From positions 1,302,001-1,366,000 of the forward strand of contig OZ025796.1 of NCBI GenBank assembly GCA_964019425.1: a DNA stretch of 64,000 nt, written 5' to 3'. A program made the translations under genes and the position numbers. Shown here piece by piece: positions 30,411 through 38,927 of this stretch (its first letter is position 1; every line of letters starts with the position of its first letter). The DNA is from Flectonema sp. DT1601. Lineage: Eukaryota > Euglenozoa > Diplonemea > Diplonemida > Diplonemidae. The notes under the pieces are model-generated. The model was not told where the DNA came from and did not search any database. It saw only the letters and a program-made list of their open reading frames with translations.

Positions 30411-31339
30411 ATGTCTTCCGGAGCCGCCGATGGTGTCATGTGTCCGCACTGCAAGTCCTTCCAGTACTACTACTGCCAGAACTGTCCTGGAAACAAGGTA
30501 TGTGATATGTTCTCTTGATAATTTAATTTAGTTTTGTGAACTCTTTCTTATTCCGTCTGGATTATCGCCAGCGATTATGAGGAGGTCTTTTCGTTTCTCA
30601 TGTCTTGGGAGTTAATGCATTTCGTCTTGGTCGTCTCATCAATCGATTCTGGAGTTTTTCGAAACAGAGCGGCGCACCACATCTTCTACATCGAAGGCTG
30701 TGAAGGTTCTCGAAAACAAGAGAAACCGATTAAAGAGAGAAAACCACAGAGAACATGAAACCAGCCGCTGAACTGGCTGCTTCATTCACCCAAGCCATTA
30801 CGAGGTCAGCGAACCTGACACACTCGAGCTCAAGCGCACCCCAGACACTGTGCGTGATGTCGGAGAGTTCCGCTTCACATGCGGGCCACACTTGGAAGCT
30901 TGACCCGGGTCATCGTGAACCGGATCCCGAAGCACTTCACAACCCCATCGGTGGTGTCGTGATCGGATTGGCTGCTCTTCATCAGCTCTTCGACGGCCAC
31001 TCTGCTCGCGGAACCAAACGCCCTCAAATGCATTAAATTTTTTTTTTCATACTACCTGCAAACTGTCTCTTCATTTTTCTCTACCGTTTACATGCTGACG
31101 CAAAAAAACGCTTACATTTAATGTGGGTCCAGGGCAATTGTTCTTCTATTCTTCCTCAGGTAGTATGAAACGTTTTAACTTATTTATGAGGTGGTTCGAT
31201 TATCATCATAAGATCTGACTTATTTATCACATATGTAAAATATGTGAAAAAGGAAGGAACAAAAGTTAATAATGCTTCGTGTCGAAGTAAGTTGTGTCTC
31301 GTGGCGATTGAGTTGACATAACTGTCAGACTTAAATCAA

Positions 31340-31374
<35 letters not shown>

Positions 31375-32165
31375 TTGTTACTATGAAATAGAAAGGATAA
31401 GCTCTCATGTCACACATCATCCTGTAGATGAATGGGGTAAGAAGAACGAAAGACTTAGCTAATCAGCATATTTAAACATCAAACCTGAACCCTAGATGTT
31501 GTACTCAGCGGGGTGTTTTACTTAATGAGAATGGTCTCTCTTCTGTACATTTAAATAACTGCAGTATCCTCATCATCTGTTCTTTCTCCCTTTTCAGCTT
31601 CTCTTCGGCATCTTAATAGGCACTCACCTATCAGATAATTCATTCAAGATGTAATCGGTAATACCTTGCCACACATCTTTCTAATTCCAATAAGATTCCA
31701 TACAAAAAGTGGGTTAAAAGAATTGTTTCTTTAATCTCTTATGGGCTTCTGTTTTTTGGACAAGTCGTTTTCTCACTTAATAAATAAAAAAACGTCACGT
31801 ATGTTAAGCGCCCATACTGTAATGGCAGCACACCTGATTCTCGAAAAAGGTGGTCCTGGTTCGATCCCGGGTGGGTGCATTTTGAGAATTCAAAAATGTA
31901 ACAGACACAGTTTAATCTTTTGACTTCATTCTAATTTCCCTTTTTGAAACATAACAAACTAAAACAGGTTGCCTACTGTGCTGCCCACAACACCCAGGCT
32001 AAGAACAAGCACGCCCTTCACGTTAAGGTTTACGAAGGAAGCTCCCAGAAGTGTAATAAATGCGGAAACAACTACTGCATCAAGCCAGCTACTGTTGCGC
32101 AAGTTCAGGAGTTTGAGAAGAAGGAGGCGACTCTCTTCCAGGGACGTCTTGAGATGGACCGTTAG
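30411..32165 (+). CDS. cysteine-rich tandem protein, copy 5 (type A), split by a 1.47-kb intron
   Basis: Exon 1 is 30411-30497 and exon 2 is 31968-32165, both intact and in phase (94 aa, ending RLEMDR). Between them lie 1,470 bases instead of the usual 78-148. The first bases (gtatgtgat) and last 50 bases are the normal intron ends, and foreign sequence lies between. Either the intron has taken up an insertion, or two half-copies now face each other after loss of a middle piece. Splicing across it is possible but not shown. Confidence 0.6.
30640..31036. other. GC-rich stretch inside the long intron
   Basis: About 400 bases without homopolymers and clearly richer in G+C than its surroundings. 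A 93-codon frame runs 30755-31036, but other frames also show coding-like stretches, suggesting a decayed gene fragment of outside origin. No domain is recognised. Confidence 0.35.
31046..31170. repeat. 14-bp inverted repeats 97 bases apart
   Basis: 31046-31059 (tttcatactacctg) and 31157-31170 (caggtagtatgaaa) are exact reverse complements. This could be a small non-autonomous DNA element of about 125 bases or a long hairpin RNA. No target-site duplication is visible next to the arms. Confidence 0.5.
31808..31879 (+). tRNA. tRNA-Glu(CTC)-like sequence, possibly a pseudogene
   Basis: 72 bases fold mostly as a tRNA. The acceptor stem GCGCCCA/TGGGTGC pairs over 7 bp (one G-U). The D-arm (CTGT...GCAC) contains the AATGG loop. 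The T-arm is CCTGG-TTCGATC-CCGGG. The loop TTCTCGA puts CTC in the anticodon position, as in tRNA-Glu, and cacctgattctc matches eukaryotic tRNA-Glu. The anticodon stem is weak (only CCT/AGG pairs, and the loop is enlarged by A's), so it may be inactive or need editing. It lies inside the long intron of copy 5. Confidence 0.6.
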
Positions 32166-32574
32166 AAAATATTCTATTCTGTGATTCCACAAATATTTAA
32201 AAAGAATTTTTTTTTATTTATATTATTGACGCACGCATTTATGTGATTGAAGCGACGAGAAAGAAAATATGAAAACATGTCAGCAAGTTCGATCGTTCCA
32301 GCAGCTCCACTGAAAAGAGCTCAAAACGATGGTTATGCTGCGGGTCCCCTGTCGTAAAGACCGGGTGTGGGTTGTGACTCTCGCGAGTCACATCTTTTGA
32401 GAACCTAATCTGATACCATTTTGAAGTTAATTCTACCTCACAGACAAGACATGAGAACCTATTGAACTGTGGTATTATCTGTTGCTGTATTTCTTGAATT
32501 TCTGATCGGTGGGTTTTATTTTCGTTATGTTCTTCTCGCCACAGCTCTTTTTAGTTTACACCCCTTCGCTAAAA
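32166..32574. other. array spacer 5
   Basis: No gene. It contains a 26-codon frame (32278-32358) and a hairpin at 32374-32391. The end matches the 5' flank of copy 1, including the ctcgccacag acceptor at 32544. Confidence 0.5.
32374..32391. repeat. 7-bp hairpin with tetraloop
   Basis: gtgactc-tcgc-gagtcac, a perfect stem in the spacer upstream of copy 6. Function unknown. Confidence 0.6.
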
Positions 32575-32936
32575 ATGTCTTCCGGAGCCGCCGATGGTGT
32601 CATGTGCCCGCACTGCAAGTCCTTCCAGTACTACTACTGCCAGAACTGTCCTGGAAACAAGGTATGTGATGTGATGTGATGTGTTCATTTTTGACTTCAT
32701 TCTAATTTCCCTTTTTGAAACATAACAAACTAAAACAGGTTGCCTACTGTGCTGCCCACAACACCCAGGCTAAGAACAAGCACGCCCTTCACGTTAAGGT
32801 TTACGAAGGAAGCTCCCAGAAGTGTAATAAATGCGGAAACAACTACTGCATCAAGCCAGCTACTGTTGCGCAAGTTCAGGAGTTTGAGAAGAAGGAGGCG
32901 ACTCTCTTCCAGGGACGTCTTGAGTTGGACCGTTAA
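32575..32936 (+). CDS. cysteine-rich tandem protein, copy 6 (type A)
   Basis: Exons 32575-32661 and 32739-32936, 94 aa, protein identical to copy 1. The 5' flank (tcttctcgccacag...ccccttcgctaaaa) is shared with copy 1, so the duplicated unit includes the leader region. Confidence 0.88.
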
Positions 32937-33321
32937 GCTGATATAAAACGGGACGAGTAAAAAAATCCGAAAACCAAAGAAGATGATTTCAAGCCGTGGG
33001 TTACCACACTCATCCCTCTCAAGACTATCTACATAAGTAGTTAGTCTATCACATCCCCAACACAGAGTGATTGTCTTTACCGACTTGTGTTCTGTTTTTC
33101 CCCTCCCGTAATTGGGCTGGGTTGTGGTTCAGAAAGTTATATATTCATTCGAAACGTTCTTTTATCACTAATTTACACACAGGGAGACTTGTACTACGGT
33201 GAGGCCATGTTGGTAAGGCCATGATTGCATTCCTCGTGTGAGAAAGAGAAAATATTGCGTATGGTCACTCGTGACACCAATTCTCTCACAGCTCTCTAAG
33301 TCATCACCAAAAACACTCAAA
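32937..33321. other. array spacer 6
   Basis: 385 bases, no gene seen. A pyrimidine-rich acceptor ttctctcacag ends at 33291. Confidence 0.5.
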
Positions 33322-33703
33322 ATGTCCTCCGGAGCCGCCACTGGTGTCATGTGCCCGCACTGCAAGTCCTTCCAGTACTACTACTGCCAGAACTGCCCTG
33401 GAAACAAGGTATGTGATGTGATGTATTGAATAAGGGAAACTACTCTTGTCTACTAATTTATATCATCTGCGTCACAACAACAACAATAACAAACTAAAAC
33501 AGGTTGCCTACTGTGCTGCCCACAACACCCAGGCTAAGAACAAGCACGCCCTTCACGTTAAGGTTTACGAAGGAACTTCCCAGAAGTGCGTAAAGTGCGG
33601 AAACAACTACTGCATCAAGCCAGCTTCAGTTGCACAGGTTCAGGAGTTTGAGAAGAAGGAGGCTACTCTGTACCAGGGACGTATGGACGAGGGAACTCGT
33701 TAG
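33322..33703 (+). CDS. cysteine-rich tandem protein, copy 7 (type B)
   Basis: Exons 33322-33408 and 33503-33703, 95 aa. Same type as copy 3, with one change (EGTSQ for EGSSQ). Its intron body is shared with copy 3, but the last 20 bases (aacaaactaaaacag) are of type A, which marks a recombination point inside the intron. Confidence 0.88.
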
Positions 33704-34223
33704 GTTACCCAAAGAGAGGGGAGTATCAGGTCAGTTGAAAAAAGAAAACAATAAGAATACTGATTAGACTTGTCCATGGGTTCATCAACGAGTACTACGT
33801 CTACGGATAGCCACCACAAGTAAAGCTAAATGTGTTAATTTCAATACAGAATAGTATCCAAAACAACAAGATGTTCACAACTCAAGATAATTGACCCTTT
33901 TAACAGAAGTGAATAATTTCCTTTCTTGCCTTGCTGAGTAGCAAATCGTTTTTTTATCCCGAACGTTTTTTTTCTTCCTTTTTTTTCTTTTTTTTTCTAT
34001 TTTCTTTGTTGTTGTGCGAAATTATTCTCGTCAGTCGTTAAAAGGAATAGAGTCTGGGCAGGTAATGGAACATAACTCTCTTTTTTACTTCAGGTTGGTT
34101 GTTCTTAAATACGAAAACAAGTGAGATGGTAGAGGATTAGCTCGTGGCTTATTTGTACGAATTTCCGGTTAAAACTTTTTGTTTCACAGCATTTTATTAG
34201 TTCACAAAAAAACTCAAAAAAAA
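33704..34223. other. array spacer 7
   Basis: 520 bases, AT-rich with T runs near 33966-34003; no gene. The acceptor gtttcacag ends at 34189. Confidence 0.5.
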
Positions 34224-34659
34224 ATGTCCTCCGGATCCGCCGATGGTGTCATGTGCCCGCACTGCAAGTCCTTCCAGTACTACTACTGCCAGAACTGTCC
34301 TGGAAACAAGGTATGTGATGTGATGTGATGTGATGTATTTAATTGAAAACTTTAATATGTTTCCAAGGGTAGGCCTTCAGATGCGCAGTCCTATCCCTGA
34401 AGCCTTCTTTAGACATAACGTATCTGGTAATTGGTTGAAACATAACAAACTAAAACAGGTTGCCTACTGTGCTGCCCACAACACCCAGGCTAAGAACAAG
34501 CACGCCCTTCACGTTAAGGTTTACGAAGGAAGCTCCCAGAAGTGCGTAAAGTGCGGAAACAACTACTGCATCAAGCCAGCTTCAGTTGCACAGGTTCAGG
34601 AGTTTGAGAAGAAGGAGGCGACCCTCTTCCAGGGACGTATGGACGAGGGAACTCGTTAA
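34224..34659 (+). CDS. cysteine-rich tandem protein, copy 8 (A/B hybrid)
   Basis: Exons 34224-34310 and 34459-34659, 95 aa. The protein is type B in KCVKC and MDEGTR but keeps D7 and LFQGR of type A, and it has Ser for Ala at residue 5. The intron (148 bases) contains its own central sequence between a longer gtgat microsatellite and the shared acceptor end. The 3' flank matches copy 3. Confidence 0.88.
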
Positions 34660-34886
34660 ACGTGAGAACTGCTGTTCTGAACGGTTCTGAAACGTAGATG
34701 GCGTGTCGTAACAGACTGACTAAACAGAAAAAAAATTAACAAAAAGAAAAGAAGGTCTTGGTATGCTTTGCTAAACAGTGAAAGCAACGATAAAAAGAAA
34801 CCTCCGCAAAGCCAATTATAATTCTAATCGAGATTGGAAGGAAGCTAGCGGTGACGGGTTGACATAATCCGTCACGTCTCTTTGGG

Positions 34887-34920
<34 letters not shown>

Positions 34921-35344
34921 GACTAGTAGCACATCTCTACTTTCCTTGCAATTTCGACCCCACCGATTGGTTGTCCCTTCCCGACTGAAGTCAATACCCC
35001 TTCCGATAAAGGCTGTGGTGCACGCTTTACATGTGTTTTCTTTTTTGGGTATAATGAGTTTCGTAAGGTACCTGCTCATTTATGAAAATAAAACTGTAAT
35101 ATCGAATATAGCAGGTGTCTTTAGCAGTTTTTATTTCAACAGAAACACACAAAAATGCGAATATTTCATTGTTTTGGTTTACCTACCGTATCTCAACTCA
35201 TTTTATGTACATAGTGGCTAGTTATATATTGCAAAAAAAAAAAAAACTCACTAACAAGGAAATAGTATTTCTGGAGTTGCAGAAATGTCTTACTAAGAAG
35301 AGGAGGATTAAAAACAAAAAAATAAAAAAAAAATATAAAAAAAC
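34660..35344. other. intergenic
   Basis: The first 65 bases repeat the 3' flank of copy 3. An A run of about 33 bases lies near 34886-34919. No gene seen. Candidate acceptors lie at about 35140 (tatttcaacag) and nearer the ATG at about 35282. Confidence 0.5.
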
Positions 35345-36409
35345 ATGTCTGAAACCGCTGAGATTTCATCCCTTAAGGGTGACATTACTAATGTTGAAAA
35401 GGGAGGAAAGAAATCTTCCAAAGGCTGGTTTAGTTCTCTCTTTAAAAAGAACAAACCAGAATCTGAAGAGACCGATCCCTACGGACTCACAGCTACTCAA
35501 AGAGAGAAATTTTCAAATGGAGTTCCCATGTTAGAGGCAATGGCTGGTCAAAACGCCTCAGCAGAAAGGTGGGAAGAAGCAGCTGAAGGATATGCCTTTG
35601 CTGCTAGAACATATTTACTCTTGGGAAACAGAACCAAATGCAGTTCACACTTTGTTAATTCCGGAAGCTGCCTTGCGAATGAAGCACAAAAAGTAATACG
35701 AAAATCTAATTCCCTTCCTGAAGAAGACCCAACAAAGACAGAACTCCAATCAAAGGCGACCAGCCTGCTAAAATCACAAATTGATCAGCTTAATAGAGCT
35801 TGTGAAGAGTCACAGATTGCTGGACACTTCACAACAGCAGCAAATATATTAGAAGACATCAGTAAGATACAGTGTGACATCAAAAGACCTCAGACATACG
35901 ATCCAATCAAAGGAGTCAAAACTTTAAAAGACGCTGCGAATATTTATACTCAAAGTGGTGCAGTCCAACAGGCGATTGATTGCCTTTCAAAGTTAGCAGT
36001 TGTTTATGAACATGAAAGTAAACTTGAAGAAGCTGAAGACCTTTGGAATGAATGCGCAAATCATGCCAGTGAGAAGAAAATACTACAAATGTCAATCATA
36101 AAATATCAATTTTCAGCTTTGATATGTCGCATATTAAGACTGTCGTTAAACACCGATAGGGAAGATTCATGTGAAAAGATGTCGGAGTCACTCGGTGATT
36201 GTATGATTGAAAATCCGCAATTCTCTCAAATTAGAGTTGAGTATCAGTTTTGTAACTCTTTAATCGATTTTATTAAAAATAATTCTACTGCTCCGATAGA
36301 TGATTTGATAAAGTCACATTCAGAGATACTGTTGCCTCATCACATATCCCTCTTGCGAAAATTTTTTGGAAAAAAGGGAGACAAAAAGTCGTTTTTCAGC
36401 TTTCGGTAG
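35345..36409 (+). CDS. SNAP: alpha-SNAP-like vesicle fusion adaptor
   Basis: Single exon, 354 aa (about 295 in animals and fungi). SNAPs bind SNARE bundles and recruit the ATPase NSF to take them apart after membrane fusion. The TPR-like helical core is recognisable: WEEAAEGYAFAARTYLLLG, CSSHFVNSGSCL, AANILEDISKIQ, LKDAANIYTQSG and ALICRILRLSL with a matching helix spacing. The N-terminus carries about 45 extra basic residues (KGGKKSSKGWFSSLFKKNK) that could bind lipid. The C-terminus ends KKSFFSFR rather than the usual acidic-Leu ending, so NSF stimulation may differ. A gamma-SNAP relative cannot be excluded. Confidence 0.82.
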   Translation: MSETAEISSLKGDITNVEKGGKKSSKGWFSSLFKKNKPESEETDPYGLTATQREKFSNGVPMLEAMAGQNASAERWEEAAEGYAFAARTYLLLGNRTKCSSHFVNSGSCLANEAQKVIRKSNSLPEEDPTKTELQSKATSLLKSQIDQLNRACEESQIAGHFTTAANILEDISKIQCDIKRPQTYDPIKGVKTLKDAANIYTQSGAVQQAIDCLSKLAVVYEHESKLEEAEDLWNECANHASEKKILQMSIIKYQFSALICRILRLSLNTDREDSCEKMSESLGDCMIENPQFSQIRVEYQFCNSLIDFIKNNSTAPIDDLIKSHSEILLPHHISLLRKFFGKKGDKKSFFSFR

Positions 36410-36479
36410 CTCCCCCTCTCTTTCCTTCCTTTCTTCGCATCAGTTTTATTATTATTACTACAAGACAACACTATAAGAC

Positions 36480-36947
36480 ATGTCTATGAATGTAATTGCT
36501 GTGTTACAAGGACAGAAGGAGGCTATAGAAGTGAATTACGATACTAGTCTGGAAGACCTGAAAAACCGAATTTCAGAAGAATTCGGTCTGAAATGTGAAT
36601 TAAATTTATACACAGCTGATGGCAAAGTTGAGGATCTCAGTTCTCTAGTTCCGGATGTGGAAATAGAGGTTGAGACTAACATGAATGTGTGGGGTAGTTT
36701 GTATATAAATGAAGTCGGGAACAATGGGAGAAAAAGTTCCAATTTGAGAGTTAAATTCTGTGGTGAGAGGAACATTGCAACGTTCTTTATCGGACTCTCT
36801 AGTTTTGAGATTACGGATCTGCATTGGAAAGATTCAAATACAATGCATGGGATGTCATCGAAAGGAAATCAAATAGTTTATAATTTTAATACCGATAAAT
36901 CCATATTTACTGTCGGCTCACAAAAATTCGTTCTCACAGAAAATTGA
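36480..36947 (+). CDS. hypothetical protein with ubiquitin-like N-terminus
   Basis: Single exon, 155 aa. Residues 1-70 match a beta-grasp pattern (VIAVLQGQ, TSLEDLKNRISEEFG, LNLYTADGKVEDLSSL). The rest is beta-rich and unassigned. The start at 36480 follows an acceptor (ttcgcatcag, 36443) by 36 bases. It may be an adaptor of ubiquitin-like signalling; no close family is recognised. Confidence 0.65.
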   Translation: MSMNVIAVLQGQKEAIEVNYDTSLEDLKNRISEEFGLKCELNLYTADGKVEDLSSLVPDVEIEVETNMNVWGSLYINEVGNNGRKSSNLRVKFCGERNIATFFIGLSSFEITDLHWKDSNTMHGMSSKGNQIVYNFNTDKSIFTVGSQKFVLTEN

Positions 36948-37034
36948 CCTCTGCTAACAAAGTAAGCCGACTCACAGTTTTTTCTAACTCTTTGTGAGTG
37001 GCTCAGTAATCGATTTGTGTACCTATTATTTTTA

Positions 37035-37053
37035 TTTATTGTTGTTTTCACAG
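37035..37053 (+). promoter_or_regulatory. putative trans-splice acceptor
   Basis: tttatttattgttgttttcacag, a textbook polypyrimidine-CAG site, lies 24 bases before the IPP isomerase ATG, with no upstream coding exon in reach. Confidence 0.55.
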
Positions 37054-37077
37054 TACCTTATACACAACGAAAAAAAC

Positions 37078-38282
37078 ATGTCCAAAGGAATTCCAAACCA
37101 GATAGCGAAGAGGAAGTTAGATCACATCAACATTTGTGTGAATGATAAAATTGAACCTTTTAAAGAATCTCCGTTTCAAAAATGGAAAATGCCATACAAA
37201 ACACTTCCGGAAATCGACATGAATAATATAAACATGAGAACGAAATTTTTTAAATGGGACATATCATTCCCTCTAATCGTCGCTTCGATGACCGGAGGTG
37301 AGGAACACGGCAGGACAATAAACGAGAATATAGCCAGAGCATGCAACGCTGAGGGAATTCCTTTTGGTCTTGGATCTATGAGAATAATGACCCGTTATCC
37401 AGAATCGAAGTATCTATTATTACTATTATTATTAATTACAAAGACTTCTTTAAAAAAAATGATAAAATAAATATAACTAACCTCAGGCATACCTTTGACG
37501 TTAAGTCGTGTTGTCCAGATGTTCCAATGTTCGCTAATATTGGATTGGTACAGTTGAATTATGGTGTTACAGCTGAGGTATGTTTTTTTATTTTATTTTT
37601 TATTTTTTTTCATTCTGCGTAATTATAATGAAAATTCCTCCAAAAAAAAAAAAAAAAACAGGATATTAATAAATTAGTAGAAGAAGTTAAAGCTGACGGT
37701 CTATTTATTCACGTTAACCATCTTCAAGAAGCTGTCCAACCTGAAGGAGATGTAAATTTTGCTGGTCTCGTTGTTAAACTAAAAGAACTACTACCACAGA
37801 TATCTGTACCAGTTGTAGTAAAAGAAGTAGGACACGGATTCGATCCTGTGAGTGCTAGAATACTCTGGGATGCTGGGATCACATCTATTGATGTTGCTGG
37901 TGTAGGTGGTTGTTCATGGGCTTGGATTGAAGGTAGAAGACAAAAAGACTACTCAGAAGAAGAAAATTTAGGATACATCATGAGAGACGTAGGAGTTCCA
38001 ACAGATGTTAGTATCATAGAATGTCGTAAAGAGCTTCCTAACTCTTACTTAGTCGCATCCGGTGGACTCAGAAATGGTCTTGACATGGCGAAGGCCATTG
38101 CGCTAGGAGCTGACTACGTTTCCTGCGCAAAACCGTTCCTCAAAGCAGCGATGACCAGCACTGAAGAAGTACAAAAAGTTATCCAGAGATACAAAAAGGA
38201 AATGAGAGTCTCAATGTTTGCCTGTGGTGCAGGTGACGTCTCTGAGCTTAAACAAATTACAAACTTAATGACAAAATCATAA
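37078..38282 (+). CDS. IDI2: isopentenyl-diphosphate delta-isomerase, type 2 (FMN-dependent)
   Basis: Three exons: 37078-37409, 37487-37577 and 37662-38282 (347 aa, normal length). It interconverts isopentenyl and dimethylallyl diphosphate, using reduced FMN, in isoprenoid synthesis. The TIM-barrel motifs of Fni are present: ASMTGGEEHG, IPFGLGSMR, ANIGLVQ, HVNHLQEAVQPEGD (with the conserved Asn, Gln and Glu), VVVKEVGHGF, DVAGVGGCSWAWIE and ASGGLRNGLDMAKAIALGAD. Type 2 enzymes are typical of archaea and some bacteria. Among eukaryotes they are known from kinetoplastids, so the gene probably reflects an ancient transfer. No peroxisomal targeting signal of the SKL type is visible (the end is LMTKS). 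Confidence 0.93.
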
Positions 38283-38927
38283 TTAAACCTGACTTCAGCT
38301 CTCTTTCAAAAGGTACCTCGCTACTTGTATTTGTGTTTGTGTTTGTTTTAAGATGACGGGAAACAATTTTTAACGTATCTGTTCAAATATCCGATGACTT
38401 TAAATCTCGTTTGACAGTATTCCCACCTCGTTATTCCTGTGAGACTTGAAAAAAAGGCCAAAAAAAAAAAAAAAAACATCGAAAAAGAAAAAAAAAAAAA
38501 AAAACATGGCATCTCTCCGCAAGGATCCAACGTGTGCAGGCACCCGTCGGCTTCATGCCAGCTGGTCTCGAACCATTTTCTAAATCGGGCTGCCTGTTCT
38601 TTGCGTATGCTATTGACCATTCAGTTGTTGTACAAGCAGCTGCAAAAAAAAAAAAAAAAACATTAATTTTCTCTCTTGGCGAGTCGTCTATTGCCATCTT
38701 GTACTCAATTAGTTCGTATGCCTGCTTTTTAACACAAACGGTTAAGTGAACACAACCTGACAACACAGACTGCGAAATTATATATGTCACTCATTCTACA
38801 GCATAAAGGAAAGACATACAGATGAATTTATTTCGTACAAAACCACAAGAATAGCAGAATAGGATTTCCCCTTTTTATTTTTATATCCTTTCACGCTTTC
38901 ATATTTATCTATTCAGAACCTAAATAA
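38283..38927. other. intergenic
   Basis: 645 bases with A runs at 38459-38504 and 38643-38660; no gene is supported. It ends in a pyrimidine-rich acceptor, tctattcag (38916), 11 bases before the next ATG. Confidence 0.55.

Larger units (their letters stand above)
27238..34659 (+). repeat. tandem array of eight copies of a cysteine-rich gene
   Basis: Eight copies in 7.4 kb, all on the + strand, each with an 87-base exon 1 and a 198- or 201-base exon 2 joined at the same phase-0 intron. Two protein types alternate: type A ends RLE[LM]DR with KCNKC, and type B ends RMDEGTR with KCVKC. Spacers are mostly 160-520 bases. Flanks and introns are shared in different combinations between copies, showing repeated exchange. 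Confidence 0.92.

Noticed and set aside
38510-38640. tRNA-like sequence on the minus strand (ggttcgagacc)
   Set aside because: Only a T-arm-like motif is present; no acceptor or anticodon stem pairs with it.
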